A DNA stretch of 16,126 nucleotides from JBMYXZ01 sp049608925 (GTDB lineage Bacteria > Pseudomonadota > Alphaproteobacteria > JAGOMX01). This document shows positions 6,239 to 13,858 of the stretch, piece by piece. Location: NCBI GenBank assembly GCA_049608925.1, contig JBMYXZ010000022.1:1-16126 (forward strand), given 5' to 3'. The position numbers and the translations under genes are program-made. How positions within the stretch are numbered: the first letter of the stretch is position 1; each line of letters starts with the position of its first letter. The notes under the pieces were generated by a model. It was given only the letters and a program-made list of their open reading frames with translations. It was not told the DNA's origin and did not search any database.

Positions 6239-7151
6239 CAAGTGGGCTCCAGTCTTCAAGCTCGATGGTTATCTTAACCGGCATGATAGTGTCTCTGGCT
6301 GCAAAAGGCAAACGCACATAGTCTTTTTCTGTTGTAACGAGAGGCTTGCCAAGGTTGGCGAGCTCTGTCAGTTCCTGCGAGGTGAAGGCATGGTGATCAG
6401 GAAATGCTCTGCGATGCGCGATTGTGCACCCATTTTGCTCCAACATTGCAAAGAACTTGTCTGGGTTACCAATGCCAGCAAATGCTGTCACAGGCCCTTT
6501 GGGGAGCTCGACAGGGATGGGATGTGCTTGCCACAACGGGGTTTTCCAATGCTGTAGCTGCCTTTTGGTCTCTGGCGATTGAACGCCAACCACTATGGTT
6601 GCAGCGACTTTGCGGAGGGCATCTTTCAAAGGCTCACGCAGAGGGCCTGCGGGAATCATGTGCTCGTTACCCAGGCCGCGTGCACCATCGATTACTAATA
6701 TGGATACGTCTTTAATCAGCGTTTCATGCTGCAAACCATCATCCATAATCAATACTTTGGCGCCAGCAGCAATAGCTTTTTCTGCAGCAGCATGCCGGTT
6801 TGCCCCAATCCAGGTGGGGGCAACTTGAGCAAGCAACAGAGGTTCGTCGCCAACATCTTGTGCTGTATGGACAGCGGGATCAACAAGCAAAGGGCCTTTC
6901 AATTTGCCTTTATATCCGCGCGATAGGAAGTGTGCACCCTCGATGCGTTTGGCAAGTGCCATGGCTAAGGGGGTTTTGCCGGTGCCTCCAGCCGTTACAT
7001 TACCCAGGCAGATCACTGGGGCGGATACAGCTTTTGGTCTGGCAAATGCTTTGGAGATGGCAACGCCCATACCATATAAATCGCTGATAGGAGACAAAAT
7101 GCGTGCCCAGCTGCTTGGTGGTTGGTACCAAAAGTCAGGCGCTTTAGGCAT
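6210..7151 (-). CDS. lpxK: Tetraacyldisaccharide 4'-kinase
   Basis: Phosphorylates the 4' position of the tetraacyldisaccharide to make lipid IVA, at the cytoplasmic face of the inner membrane. 313 residues, close to the usual length. The N-terminus PDFWYQPPSSWARILSPIS is typical of the family and precedes the Walker A loop GNVTAGGTGKTP (residues 50-61). LSRGYKG, DVGDEPLLLA, LIMDDGLQH and the C-terminal FPDHHAFTSQEL and LVTTEKDYVRLP are also hallmark segments. ATG 7151 lies 8 bases inside the end of kdsB, with AAGGTG just upstream as ribosome binding site. It is the middle gene of a coupled leftward operon. Confidence 0.96.
   Translation of the reverse strand: MPKAPDFWYQPPSSWARILSPISDLYGMGVAISKAFARPKAVSAPVICLGNVTAGGTGKTPLAMALAKRIEGAHFLSRGYKGKLKGPLLVDPAVHTAQDVGDEPLLLAQVAPTWIGANRHAAAEKAIAAGAKVLIMDDGLQHETLIKDVSILVIDGARGLGNEHMIPAGPLREPLKDALRKVAATIVVGVQSPETKRQLQHWKTPLWQAHPIPVELPKGPVTAFAGIGNPDKFFAMLEQNGCTIAHRRAFPDHHAFTSQELTELANLGKPLVTTEKDYVRLPFAARDTIMPVKITIELEDWSPLDALMAEAIS
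6247..6250 (-). promoter_or_regulatory. Shine-Dalgarno deciding the lpxL start
   Basis: GGAG on the minus strand, 8 bases before ATG 6238 and inside the lpxK coding sequence. The alternative upstream TTG (6259) has no comparable site, so this motif favours the shorter product. Confidence 0.6.
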
Positions 7152-7845
7152 TTCTCACCTTTTGTAAATCTTCCATAGTGTCGACACCAACAGGTTCTTC
7201 GTCAACCAGCGCGACGCCGATGCGCATGCCGGCTTCCAAAGCGCGCAATTGCTCGAGGCGTTCGCGCTTTTCCAATGGGGAAGGGGGCAGGCTTACAAAC
7301 TTTTCCAGCGCCTGTCTGCGATAGGCATAAATGCCAATGTGATGGATGTAGCTGGTCTCGCCATAAGGCAGGGCTTCACGGCTGAAATACAGCGCTTCGC
7401 CGCTTGCTGAAAGCGCAATGCAAACATCATTGGGGTTCTGGGCGCGCGCATCGTCATCATGGCGAAACCCCAGTGTGGCGATGTCGATGTCTGGATTTTC
7501 CAACGGCTTCAGCACGGCTTGGATCAGCTGGGGAGAAATCGTTGGCAGGTCTCCCTGCAGGTTCACAATTACATCAAAGTCTTGATCGATTTGCTGTAGT
7601 GCAGCCCAAATGCGATCGGATCCTGATGGCAGGTCGGGGTCTGTGATGATGGCATGGCCGCCAATGCACTTAATGACCAAGAGTACTTCAGGTCCGTCAC
7701 AGGCAACATATACCGGCCCAACATCCGCCGCACAGGCTTGCTGGTATACGCGCACAATCATAGGCTGGCCGTTGATCAGGGCTAGTGGTTTATTTGGCAA
7801 ACGGGACGAGCCCATTCTGGCTGGGATTAGAACACATGTCTTCAT
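7144..7845 (-). CDS. kdsB: 3-deoxy-manno-octulosonate cytidylyltransferase (CMP-Kdo synthetase)
   Basis: Activates Kdo with CTP to CMP-Kdo, the donor for the inner-core transferase; cytoplasmic. 233 residues, a little short of the usual 245-250. Visible motifs: LIPARMGSSRLPNKPL (nucleotide binding), DPDLPSGSDRI, IVNLQGDLPTI (QGDLP where E. coli has QGDEP, a variant I recall from alphaproteobacterial KdsB), NPNDVCIALSASGEALYFSR, HHIGIYAYR, LEKRERLEQLRALEAGMRI and VGVDTMEDLQKV. First gene of kdsB-lpxK-lpxL, all reading frames overlapping. The start has only a weak AAGAAG upstream. Divergent from dksA across 117 bases. The Kdo transferase gene waaA, often nearby, is not in the window. Confidence 0.96.
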   Translation of the reverse strand: MKTCVLIPARMGSSRLPNKPLALINGQPMIVRVYQQACAADVGPVYVACDGPEVLLVIKCIGGHAIITDPDLPSGSDRIWAALQQIDQDFDVIVNLQGDLPTISPQLIQAVLKPLENPDIDIATLGFRHDDDARAQNPNDVCIALSASGEALYFSREALPYGETSYIHHIGIYAYRRQALEKFVSLPPSPLEKRERLEQLRALEAGMRIGVALVDEEPVGVDTMEDLQKVRNA

Positions 7846-7950
7846 AAGCTTCTTTTTAACAAATATTTGCGGAAATTACATCATCTTATTGATAGACATC
7901 GACTGGTCATAAAGGTATATTAGTGGTAAAAAATAATAGTAATAAATAGT

Positions 7951-7958
7951 GGGGAGGA
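7951..7958 (+). promoter_or_regulatory. Strong Shine-Dalgarno of dksA
   Basis: GGGGAGGA, nearly a full complement of the 16S anti-SD, ends 4 bases before ATG 7963. It is the strongest ribosome binding site in the window and fixes the dksA start. Confidence 0.8.
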
Positions 7959-7962
7959 CTAT

Positions 7963-8400
7963 ATGATCGCCGAAGTAGACGAGCAGCTGTTACCACCGGA
8001 TTACGAACCTTCTGACAAAGAAGATTACATGAACCCTCTGATGCTGGCTTTTTTCAAGCGTCAGTTGTTGAATTGGCGCGGAGAGCTGTTGGAAGAATCA
8101 GCTGAAACCATCCATGCAATGCAGGCTGACACACATGAAGAGCCAGATATCGCAGATAGAGCTTCAACGGAAACAGATCGGGCGCTAGAGCTGCGCACAC
8201 GTGACCGCGAGCGTAAGTTGATCAGCAAGATTGACGAGGCCCTGCAGCGTATTGAAGATGGCGAGTATGGCTATTGCGAAGAAACTGGTGATCCGATTGG
8301 AATTGCACGGTTAATCGCTCGCCCGATTGCGACATTAAGTATCGAAGCGCAAGAACGCCACGAGCGCAAAGAGCGAACGCAAATGGATCAACGCGTTTAG
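7963..8400 (+). CDS. dksA: RNA polymerase-binding transcription factor DksA
   Basis: Enters the RNA polymerase secondary channel and, with ppGpp, adjusts rRNA and amino-acid gene transcription. 145 residues. The coiled-coil tip has the conserved acidic pattern Asp62-x-x-Asp65-Arg-Ala (PDIADRAS), followed by LELRTRDRERKLISKI. The globular part aligns with the E. coli zinc finger (GYCEETGDPIGIARLIARPIATLSIEAQ), but only Cys105 survives: the other three zinc ligands are Thr108, Ser126 and Ala129. This CxxT/SxxA arrangement is known in zinc-independent DksA proteins such as P. aeruginosa DksA2, so loss of zinc binding is expected but not loss of function. Followed by a strong terminator. Confidence 0.95.
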   Translation: MIAEVDEQLLPPDYEPSDKEDYMNPLMLAFFKRQLLNWRGELLEESAETIHAMQADTHEEPDIADRASTETDRALELRTRDRERKLISKIDEALQRIEDGEYGYCEETGDPIGIARLIARPIATLSIEAQERHERKERTQMDQRV

Positions 8401-8408
8401 GTGAAAAT

Positions 8409-8440
8409 ATTAAGGGCAACACATATATGTTGCCCTTAAT
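8409..8440. terminator. Bidirectional hairpin terminator between dksA and the DUF2608-like gene
   Basis: TTAAGGGCAACA (8410-8421) pairs perfectly with TGTTGCCCTTAA (8428-8439) around a 6-base loop, and an outer A-T pair extends it to 13 bp. It lies 8 bases after the dksA stop and 27 bases from the stop of the convergent gene. Leftward reading is followed by ATATTTTC; the rightward side is less T-rich (TTAGGTTTCTG). Placement between convergent genes supports termination in both directions. Confidence 0.68.
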
Positions 8441-8467
8441 TAGGTTTCTGCAGTTTATTTTTACAAG

Positions 8468-9481
8468 CTACAATGTATTATCGTTGTCATTATTATCACC
8501 GCCTACGAAGTCGTCGTATTCAGTTGATTCGTCATCGTATTCGGTTGATTCGTCATCTTCCTTGAGTTTTTTTTCGTCTAATATTTTTCTAAGCTTTTCT
8601 GGAAGGATGTTTGTGTTTTCTATATACCTCATCGCCATAGTGTCTACAAACAATTCTTGTGCTTCTTCTACAAGCCTATCAGTGGTTATAAAGCTTTTTG
8701 GATAGGTGTAGTGTAAAACTAAGACCTGTAGGTTGTCCCAATCGATGTTGGGGAATCTTTTTTTTGCATTATTTATGAATTTGGTGGAGTATGATACCAA
8801 CTTATTCTTGAAGTTTTGCGCAGATGCAGCATTGTTTTCAATGAAAACTATTTTGTTGATTTTTTGATTCGCAGGGGTGTTTATATTAATATAGTCTGCG
8901 ACTGCTCCTGCTTTATCCGTCGCTTTTTCTCCTCCTCCAGAATACAAGTACATAGCGCCGGCACCTGCAGCATCAACATCGAATACACTCTCAATAAAGT
9001 CTTTCTTTTTCTGTGTGTTTGGCTGACCAGAGGCAATCATCATTTTTGCTTTGCTCTTTACTAGCGCTTTAATCTGCTCGGCTAATGAGGGTTCCATTGC
9101 TTTATATTCATAGATAGCTATGCCTCGTAATATATCCTTTACTAACTTATTGAAACTTTCAAGTGATTCATTTGGCATCCCCAGTTTTTTTATTGCCTCA
9201 CTAAACTCTTCCTCGGATTCCCTGAAAATCTCTGCGGTGAAGAGGGCAGAATACTCTTTACCGTCGAGTTTTACTGATTTGATGCTTAATGTTTCGTCAA
9301 AATCAAAAACCACATATGTTTGAGCATCGACGGCTATGCCGTTTTTCGCAAGCATCGCGCTTAAGTTTTCATATGAATTCAGTGTGTCTAAGGTTACTTT
9401 CGCACCCTCGTTGGAGTTGTTATCTGACGAATACAGTGGTGCTGCAGTAAGAAAAATTATTGCCAAGAATATTCTAATCAT
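8468..9481 (-). CDS. Exported HAD-like protein resembling DUF2608, with acidic repeat tail
   Basis: A 337-residue protein with an N-terminal signal peptide (MIRIFLAIIFLTAAPLYSS). HAD motif I is VVFDFDETL (Asp60, Asp62), motif II is Ser151 in MMIASGQ, lysines 185 and 190 follow in GGGEKATDKAGAV, and the motif IV region reads IVFIENN, with Glu where Asp is usual. The layout, including a later VLHYTYP, resembles DUF2608, a group of exported HAD-like proteins seen in intracellular bacteria such as Legionella; this assignment is from memory. The C-terminus is strongly acidic and contains two copies of DDESTEY (residues 309-322), then a D/N-rich end. ATG 9481 has AGGG at a good distance. Possible exported phosphatase or effector; substrate unknown. 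Confidence 0.72.
   Translation of the reverse strand: MIRIFLAIIFLTAAPLYSSDNNSNEGAKVTLDTLNSYENLSAMLAKNGIAVDAQTYVVFDFDETLSIKSVKLDGKEYSALFTAEIFRESEEEFSEAIKKLGMPNESLESFNKLVKDILRGIAIYEYKAMEPSLAEQIKALVKSKAKMMIASGQPNTQKKKDFIESVFDVDAAGAGAMYLYSGGGEKATDKAGAVADYININTPANQKINKIVFIENNAASAQNFKNKLVSYSTKFINNAKKRFPNIDWDNLQVLVLHYTYPKSFITTDRLVEEAQELFVDTMAMRYIENTNILPEKLRKILDEKKLKEDDESTEYDDESTEYDDFVGGDNNDNDNTL
8511..8552 (-). repeat. Two-unit 21-bp tandem repeat coding the acidic tail
   Basis: Units 8511-8531 and 8532-8552 are identical at 19 of 21 positions, and the first bases of a third unit follow at 8553-8558. Being 21 bp long the repeat stays in frame and encodes DDESTEY twice near the C-terminus of the exported HAD-like protein. 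Copy number could vary between strains. Confidence 0.85.
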
Positions 9482-9560
9482 TGTTTGTCCCTATTTTTTT
9501 TGTTCATAAGATTATTTTACAGATAAGGATTTAACAATAGGTAAATAAAGAAGGGTGTGC

Positions 9561-9860
9561 CTATCCCGTGCTTTTGCCTAAACTTACCGAAGGCAAGATC
9601 TTCTCAGAAATCTCCCAGTAGCGAATTTGAAAGCGGTCATGATGACAGCTTTTCTTGGCTTCTTGACACACTTTTACGGCTTGTTTGCATCGTGTATCAC
9701 ACTCGTTTTGCTGGCTTTCTGTGTCAAAGATCTTTAGAACGGCCTTGGATCCCATGCACAGTTGTGCCGCATCTTGACAAGCTTTGTGCTGATTAATGCA
9801 CGCAGCTTTAAGAGATGCAGGAAGTAAAATCAGGCAAACTGCGAAGAATACCTTACCCAA
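9561..9860 (-). CDS. Small secreted cysteine-rich protein
   Basis: A 99-residue frame with a convincing signal peptide (MGKVFFAVCLILLPASLKA, cleavage likely before ACINQ). The mature part has seven cysteines at 21, 28, 35, 54, 58, 65 and 72: two triplets each spaced C-x6-C-x6-C, joined by an 18-residue stretch and one extra cysteine. Heptad spacing puts the cysteines on one face of two helices, suggesting a disulfide-stapled helical hairpin in the periplasm or outside. Start is TTG 9860, overlapping the lpxC stop by 8 bases; no in-frame ATG would keep the signal peptide and no Shine-Dalgarno is clear, so expression probably relies on reinitiation after lpxC. No family recognised. Confidence 0.6.
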   Translation of the reverse strand: MGKVFFAVCLILLPASLKAACINQHKACQDAAQLCMGSKAVLKIFDTESQQNECDTRCKQAVKVCQEAKKSCHHDRFQIRYWEISEKILPSVSLGKSTG

Positions 9861-10815
9861 AGGCGATGGACTCGCGCTTCATTGGGTTGACCATTAAGTA
9901 CGGGTGTTGCGCCAAACACTGATATTCATGTGTTGTGTAGCGCCAGGCTGACTTATCAGCAAACAAGGCACGTAATAGCTTGTTGTGAATGCCATGGCCA
10001 GTTTGAGATCCGCGGACGTATCCCTGGATAGGGGCGCCTGCCATATACAAGTCACCAACGGTGTCCAAGATTTTGTGGCGCACACATTCGTCGTCAAAAC
10101 GCAGGCCATCTTCGTTAAGGACCTTGTCGCCATCGATAACGACTGCGTTTTCAAGGGAGCCACCTTTTGCCAAACCCATGGAGCGCAGCTTTTCGACTTC
10201 TGACAGATAACCAAAAGTGCGAGCGCGGGCAATGTGCTGGCGGAAAGATTCTGTAGAACCATCGTATGAATAATGCTGAGAATCCAACGTTGCAAACTTA
10301 CGGAAGTGAAAGTCGCAATCAACCCGGAAAGATGTTGAAGGGGACAATGTAATCCAGCAGTCTTCATCAAGCTTGACGGTGATTTCTTTCAGGATCTGGA
10401 TGGATGTGCGTGGAAGAGCTTGTTCCTGCACACCGACTTTTTCAATGGCGCTGATAAACTGATCACTGCTGCCATCCAGGATGGGCACTTCCGGGCCGTT
10501 GATGTCAATGCGCACATTGTCGATCTCGCAAGCAAACAGAGCTGCCATAACGTGCTCGACTGTGCTGACAGAAACATCAGCATCGTTGGTGATTTTAGTG
10601 CTAAGCATTGTGTCGGTGACATTATCCCAACGGCAGGCAACTTCATTGTTCTTATCCGTAATGTCTGTACGGACAAAAACAATTCCTGTTCCCGCTTTTG
10701 CAGGGGTCAGTGTCATCGTGATATCAACACCAGAATGTAGGCCAACACCCAGGAATTCAACAGGGCCAGCAACGGTTTTCTGACAGTCAGGAGTATTATT
10801 ATTCAATGCTTGCAT
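9853..10815 (-). CDS. lpxC: UDP-3-O-acyl-N-acetylglucosamine deacetylase
   Basis: Zinc amidase performing the committed step of lipid A synthesis in the cytoplasm. 320 residues, normal length. The zinc ligands are visible as His88 in STVEHVMAAL, His247 and Asp251 in RHKILDTVGD; Glu87 is the general base and His274 in QTGHGIHNKLL the second catalytic residue. The GVGLHSG and NGPEVPILDGSS segments are also typical. ATG 10815 has no clear Shine-Dalgarno. Upstream on the minus strand a TATAGA can serve as -10, but no well-spaced -35 goes with it. lpxC often follows ftsZ in proteobacteria; here it is 3.5 kb away on the other strand. Confidence 0.97.
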   Translation of the reverse strand: MQALNNNTPDCQKTVAGPVEFLGVGLHSGVDITMTLTPAKAGTGIVFVRTDITDKNNEVACRWDNVTDTMLSTKITNDADVSVSTVEHVMAALFACEIDNVRIDINGPEVPILDGSSDQFISAIEKVGVQEQALPRTSIQILKEITVKLDEDCWITLSPSTSFRVDCDFHFRKFATLDSQHYSYDGSTESFRQHIARARTFGYLSEVEKLRSMGLAKGGSLENAVVIDGDKVLNEDGLRFDDECVRHKILDTVGDLYMAGAPIQGYVRGSQTGHGIHNKLLRALFADKSAWRYTTHEYQCLAQHPYLMVNPMKRESIAFG

Positions 10816-10886
10816 ACTAAATTATTGTTAGTTCTCTATACCATACAGACTAAAAGAATTATGCAAGGTGCTCAATAAGTGCTTTA

Positions 10887-12134
10887 TTACATATTGTTAC
10901 GCCTGCGTACCCATTCTAGGCATGCTTCTTTGTCCGGGATGCAGGTTTGTTCTAGCCACCAGGCTTCTGCTTCGTCGAGGATACTACCAATTTTTGGCCC
11001 TTTTTCAAGTCCTAATGCCAATAAGTCTCGGCCTTTCAGTGGGAAAGAGGGGTTTTCCCATCGTGTGCTGATGACCATAGCATCCTGAATGCGCTGCTTA
11101 TCGACTTCAGGGCGCTGTGCCTCTTGTATCATAACAAGATCCTCAAAGATGTCGGATCCATGGTTGTACAACAGGACTGTTGCGATGCGTTGATCGTGGA
11201 TATTTGGCAGGTCATGTAGAAGATCAGTCAGCAGTTTTAAGCGCTTTTTGTCCTTCGTGGAAATGGGTAGATATTTTGTAATGCTGGTTACCGACTCCAC
11301 ATTGCCTTCCATCAAACTGGCGAACCGCCTAATTGGACAAGGGGCGCGATGCAGCATTTTTTCTACTTCTACCAAATTCCGCAGGGTTTGTGCGATGGTT
11401 TTTTCATGAATGTGCCCGGGGAACATGTGTGGCAGCACATGATGTTTGTGCATCAAGGCAATAGCATCAGTGGGGTCTGGTGCTGATAGCAATCTGCGCC
11501 ATTCATACCAAACACGCTCTTTAGACAGGGATTTTATATTGAATGCTTCATGTTCGCACGCCATTAAGTGGTCAGCATCGGGATTCAGCCGGCCATAGTA
11601 GGCATAAAATCTAAAAAAGCGCAGAATCCGCAGGTAGTCTTCTTTGATGCGGTTGCGTGCCGTTCCAATAAAGCGCACGCGCCCTTGCTCGATATCAGGC
11701 AAGCCGCCCACGGGGTCATACATGGTGCCGTCCATATCTACATACAGGGCATTCATCGTTAGATCTCGACGACGGGCATCTTCTTCCCAATTATCGATAT
11801 ATTCTACGGTTGCGTGGCGACCAAAGGTCTCGATGTCGGTGCGTAATGTCGTGACATGAAAGGACATTTCAGGTGTCACAGCCAGTACGGCTCCATGCGC
11901 CATACCAACGGGAAAAGCTCGGATGCCGGCGCGTGCCAGCAGGTCCATAACTTTTTCAGGTGGGTCTTGGGTCGCAATGTCCACATCAACGGTTGCAACA
12001 CACAGGATGGCATCGCGTACACAGCCACCAACACAGCGCACGGTAGCGCCTTCCGCCATTAAAGCTGTCATCACTTCCATGGTAGAAGAAAGGGTAAGCC
12101 AATCCTGTGAAGGTATTTTTCCAACCGCTTGCAT
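10887..12134 (-). CDS. cca: CCA-adding enzyme / poly(A) polymerase family nucleotidyltransferase
   Basis: Adds or repairs the 3' CCA of tRNAs using CTP and ATP. 415 residues from ATG 12134; the longest frame begins with TTG at 12194 and adds a hydrophobic 20-residue stretch that does not fit the family, so I prefer the ATG. The head domain has GGCVRD (36-41) and the metal-binding pair Asp50 and Asp52 (VDVDIAT), then RRRDLTMNALYVDMDGTMYDP and RIKEDYLRILRFFRFYAYYG, all class II nucleotidyltransferase hallmarks. No HD phosphohydrolase domain is obvious in the tail. A poly(A) polymerase role cannot be ruled out by sequence, but the alphaproteobacterial form of this length is normally the CCA enzyme. 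Divergent from the esterase gene. Confidence 0.9.
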   Translation of the reverse strand: MQAVGKIPSQDWLTLSSTMEVMTALMAEGATVRCVGGCVRDAILCVATVDVDIATQDPPEKVMDLLARAGIRAFPVGMAHGAVLAVTPEMSFHVTTLRTDIETFGRHATVEYIDNWEEDARRRDLTMNALYVDMDGTMYDPVGGLPDIEQGRVRFIGTARNRIKEDYLRILRFFRFYAYYGRLNPDADHLMACEHEAFNIKSLSKERVWYEWRRLLSAPDPTDAIALMHKHHVLPHMFPGHIHEKTIAQTLRNLVEVEKMLHRAPCPIRRFASLMEGNVESVTSITKYLPISTKDKKRLKLLTDLLHDLPNIHDQRIATVLLYNHGSDIFEDLVMIQEAQRPEVDKQRIQDAMVISTRWENPSFPLKGRDLLALGLEKGPKIGSILDEAEAWWLEQTCIPDKEACLEWVRRRNNM

Positions 12135-12192
12135 GAACTTATTCTGGCATGAAAGGATCCGGTATGGCAAAAAGAAATATATTAACAACAAC

Positions 12193-12197
12193 AAGGA
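12193..12197 (+). promoter_or_regulatory. Shine-Dalgarno favouring the esterase start at 12203
   Basis: AAGGA, 5 bases before ATG 12203. A competing AAAGGA (12152-12157) sits 6 bases before an in-frame ATG at 12164, which would add 13 residues that do not look like a family N-terminus. Confidence 0.5.
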
Positions 12198-12202
12198 ACT
12201 TT

Positions 12203-12868
12203 ATGTCTTATAAAGATATTCTCTCGGGCCCAGAAATTCTTCCTGAATCTGCAAAGCATCTTGTGGTGTTGCTGCATGGATATGGCTCGAATGGCGATGA
12301 TCTGATTTCCCTGGCGGAAGAGTGGTGCGGAGATATGCCGGACACGGCTTTTATCGCGCCAAATGCTTTTGAGCCGTTGCCAATGATGTTTGCAAACGCA
12401 TACCAGTGGTTTGACCTCAGCCAGCGAGATCCGCAGCATTATATTCAAGGCATGGAACAGGCGATCCCTAAAGCGCAAGCATATCTTGACGCGGTTCTGC
12501 AAGCCTTTGCGCTGGAAGACAAAAACCTGTCGCTGGTAGGCTTTTCTCAAGGCGCCATGATGGCTATTAGCCTGGGGCTAAACCGTCAGAATGACATTGC
12601 CGGTGTGCTTGGGTATTCAGGCAAGTATATCCACCCAGAGTCACTGCCCGTAAACGCAAGGCCAGAGATGTTGTTGATTCATGGCGATCACGATGATGTG
12701 GTTCCCTTTGACAGCCTGCATGAAGCAAAAGCTGCCCTGCAGCAGCACAACGTTAAAGTCACAACAGAGGCTTGCCAAGGTCTAGGGCATAGCATAGACG
12801 CGAAAGGGCTTGCATTGGGTAGGGAATTCCTGAACAATAATAGGAATCTACACAACACGGGAGAATAG
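12203..12868 (+). CDS. Alpha/beta-hydrolase, phospholipase/carboxylesterase family
   Basis: A 221-residue serine esterase of the Abhydrolase_2 (acyl-protein thioesterase / carboxylesterase) family, cytoplasmic. VVLLHGYGSNGDDL near the N-terminus forms the oxyanion loop; the nucleophile is Ser115 in GFSQG, with Asp165 in HGDHDDVVP and His196 in GLGHSI completing the triad. Natural substrates of such bacterial enzymes are often short-chain esters or acyl thioesters; none can be assigned here. Start chosen at 12203 (SYKDILSGPEI) with AAGGA 5 bases upstream; an alternative ATG at 12164 also has a good ribosome site. The stop is one base before the mdh start, so it is probably co-transcribed with mdh. 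Confidence 0.9.
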   Translation: MSYKDILSGPEILPESAKHLVVLLHGYGSNGDDLISLAEEWCGDMPDTAFIAPNAFEPLPMMFANAYQWFDLSQRDPQHYIQGMEQAIPKAQAYLDAVLQAFALEDKNLSLVGFSQGAMMAISLGLNRQNDIAGVLGYSGKYIHPESLPVNARPEMLLIHGDHDDVVPFDSLHEAKAALQQHNVKVTTEACQGLGHSIDAKGLALGREFLNNNRNLHNTGE

Positions 12869-12869
12869 T

Positions 12870-13856
12870 ATGGCTCGATCTAAAATCGCGCTAGTTGGTG
12901 CTGGCCACATTGGCGGTACCCTGGCGTATCTAACTGGTATGAAGCATTTGGGTGATGTTGCCCTAATTGATATTGCTGAAGGCATTCCGCAAGGCAAGGC
13001 TTTGGACATTGTTGAATCCTCTCCGGTTGAAGGGTTTGATTCGCATATGACGGGCTCGCAAGATTATGCTGCGATGAAGGATTCTGATGTCGTGATCATT
13101 ACGGCAGGCGTACCGCGCAAGCCTGGCATGAGCCGCGATGACTTGCTCAGTATTAATGCTGGCGTCATGAAATCCGTCGGTGAAGCCATCCGCACCTATT
13201 GCCCGAATGCTTTTGTCATAACGGTTACAAACCCGCTGGATGCGATGGTCTATGTCCTGCGTGAATGCTGTGGCCTGCCGCACAATATGGTGGTTGGAAT
13301 GGCAGGCGTGTTGGATTCCGCACGCTTTCGGTATTTCTTGGCAGAAGAAATGAACGTCTCTGTTGAAGATGTCAGCGCCTTTGTCCTTGGCGGTCATGGT
13401 GACACAATGGTGCCGCTGGTCCGCTATACAACGGTTGCAGGTATCCCTTTGCCTGACTTGATTAAAATGGGTTGGATCACCCAAGCGCGTCTCGATGAAA
13501 TCGTCCAGCGCACACGTCAGGGTGGCGGCGAGATTGTCTCGCTTCTGAAGACGGGTTCTGCTTACTACGCACCGGCTTCATCAGCAATTGCGATGGCTGA
13601 ATCTTACTTGCGCGACCGCAAGCGTGTTTTGCCATGTGCTGCTTGGGTCGATGGTGCTTATGGCTTGAACGGTATGTATGTAGGTGTTCCAACAGTTATA
13701 GGTGCCGGTGGTGTCGAGCGTATCGTGGATATCGAGCTGAATCAGGAAGAGCAGGCAATGTTCGACAGCTCCGCTGATGCTGTACGCGAACTGGTTGGGG
13801 CTGTTCAACAGTTCTTGCCAAATGCATCGCCAACACAAACTGCGAGTAACGGCTGA
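12870..13856 (+). CDS. mdh: Malate dehydrogenase (LDH-like type)
   Basis: NAD-dependent interconversion of malate and oxaloacetate in the TCA cycle, cytoplasmic. 328 residues; most family members have about 320, the extra being a short C-terminal tail (SPTQTASNG). Rossmann motif GAGHIGG (10-16) is followed by Asp34, which favours NAD over NADP. Substrate and catalytic residues of the family are present: Arg83 and Arg89 in VPRKPGMSRDD, Asn121 in TNPLD, Asp149 and Arg152 in LDSARFRYF, His176 in GGHGDTMVPL. The arginine in PGMSRDDL marks malate rather than lactate specificity. GGGAG 6 bases before ATG. Follows the esterase gene by one base and precedes apaG by two. Confidence 0.97.
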   Translation: MARSKIALVGAGHIGGTLAYLTGMKHLGDVALIDIAEGIPQGKALDIVESSPVEGFDSHMTGSQDYAAMKDSDVVIITAGVPRKPGMSRDDLLSINAGVMKSVGEAIRTYCPNAFVITVTNPLDAMVYVLRECCGLPHNMVVGMAGVLDSARFRYFLAEEMNVSVEDVSAFVLGGHGDTMVPLVRYTTVAGIPLPDLIKMGWITQARLDEIVQRTRQGGGEIVSLLKTGSAYYAPASSAIAMAESYLRDRKRVLPCAAWVDGAYGLNGMYVGVPTVIGAGGVERIVDIELNQEEQAMFDSSADAVRELVGAVQQFLPNASPTQTASNG

Positions 13857-13858
13857 TC

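Noticed and set aside
6239..6259. N-terminal extension of lpxL from a TTG start
   Set aside because: No ribosome binding site precedes the TTG, whereas ATG 6238 has GGAG at 8 bases.
7534..7560. QGDLP instead of QGDEP in KdsB as a possible inactivating change
   Set aside because: The metal-binding aspartate is kept, and this variant, with SGSDR, is one I recall from alphaproteobacterial KdsB proteins.
7846..7962. Promoter search between kdsB and dksA
   Set aside because: Several TTG and TATA-like words occur, but none combine at 16-18 base spacing convincingly, so no promoter is listed.
12135..12194. N-terminal extension of cca from a TTG start
   Set aside because: The extra 20 residues are hydrophobic and unlike the family; ATG 12134 gives the normal domain start, and the extension would overlap the divergent esterase ribosome site.
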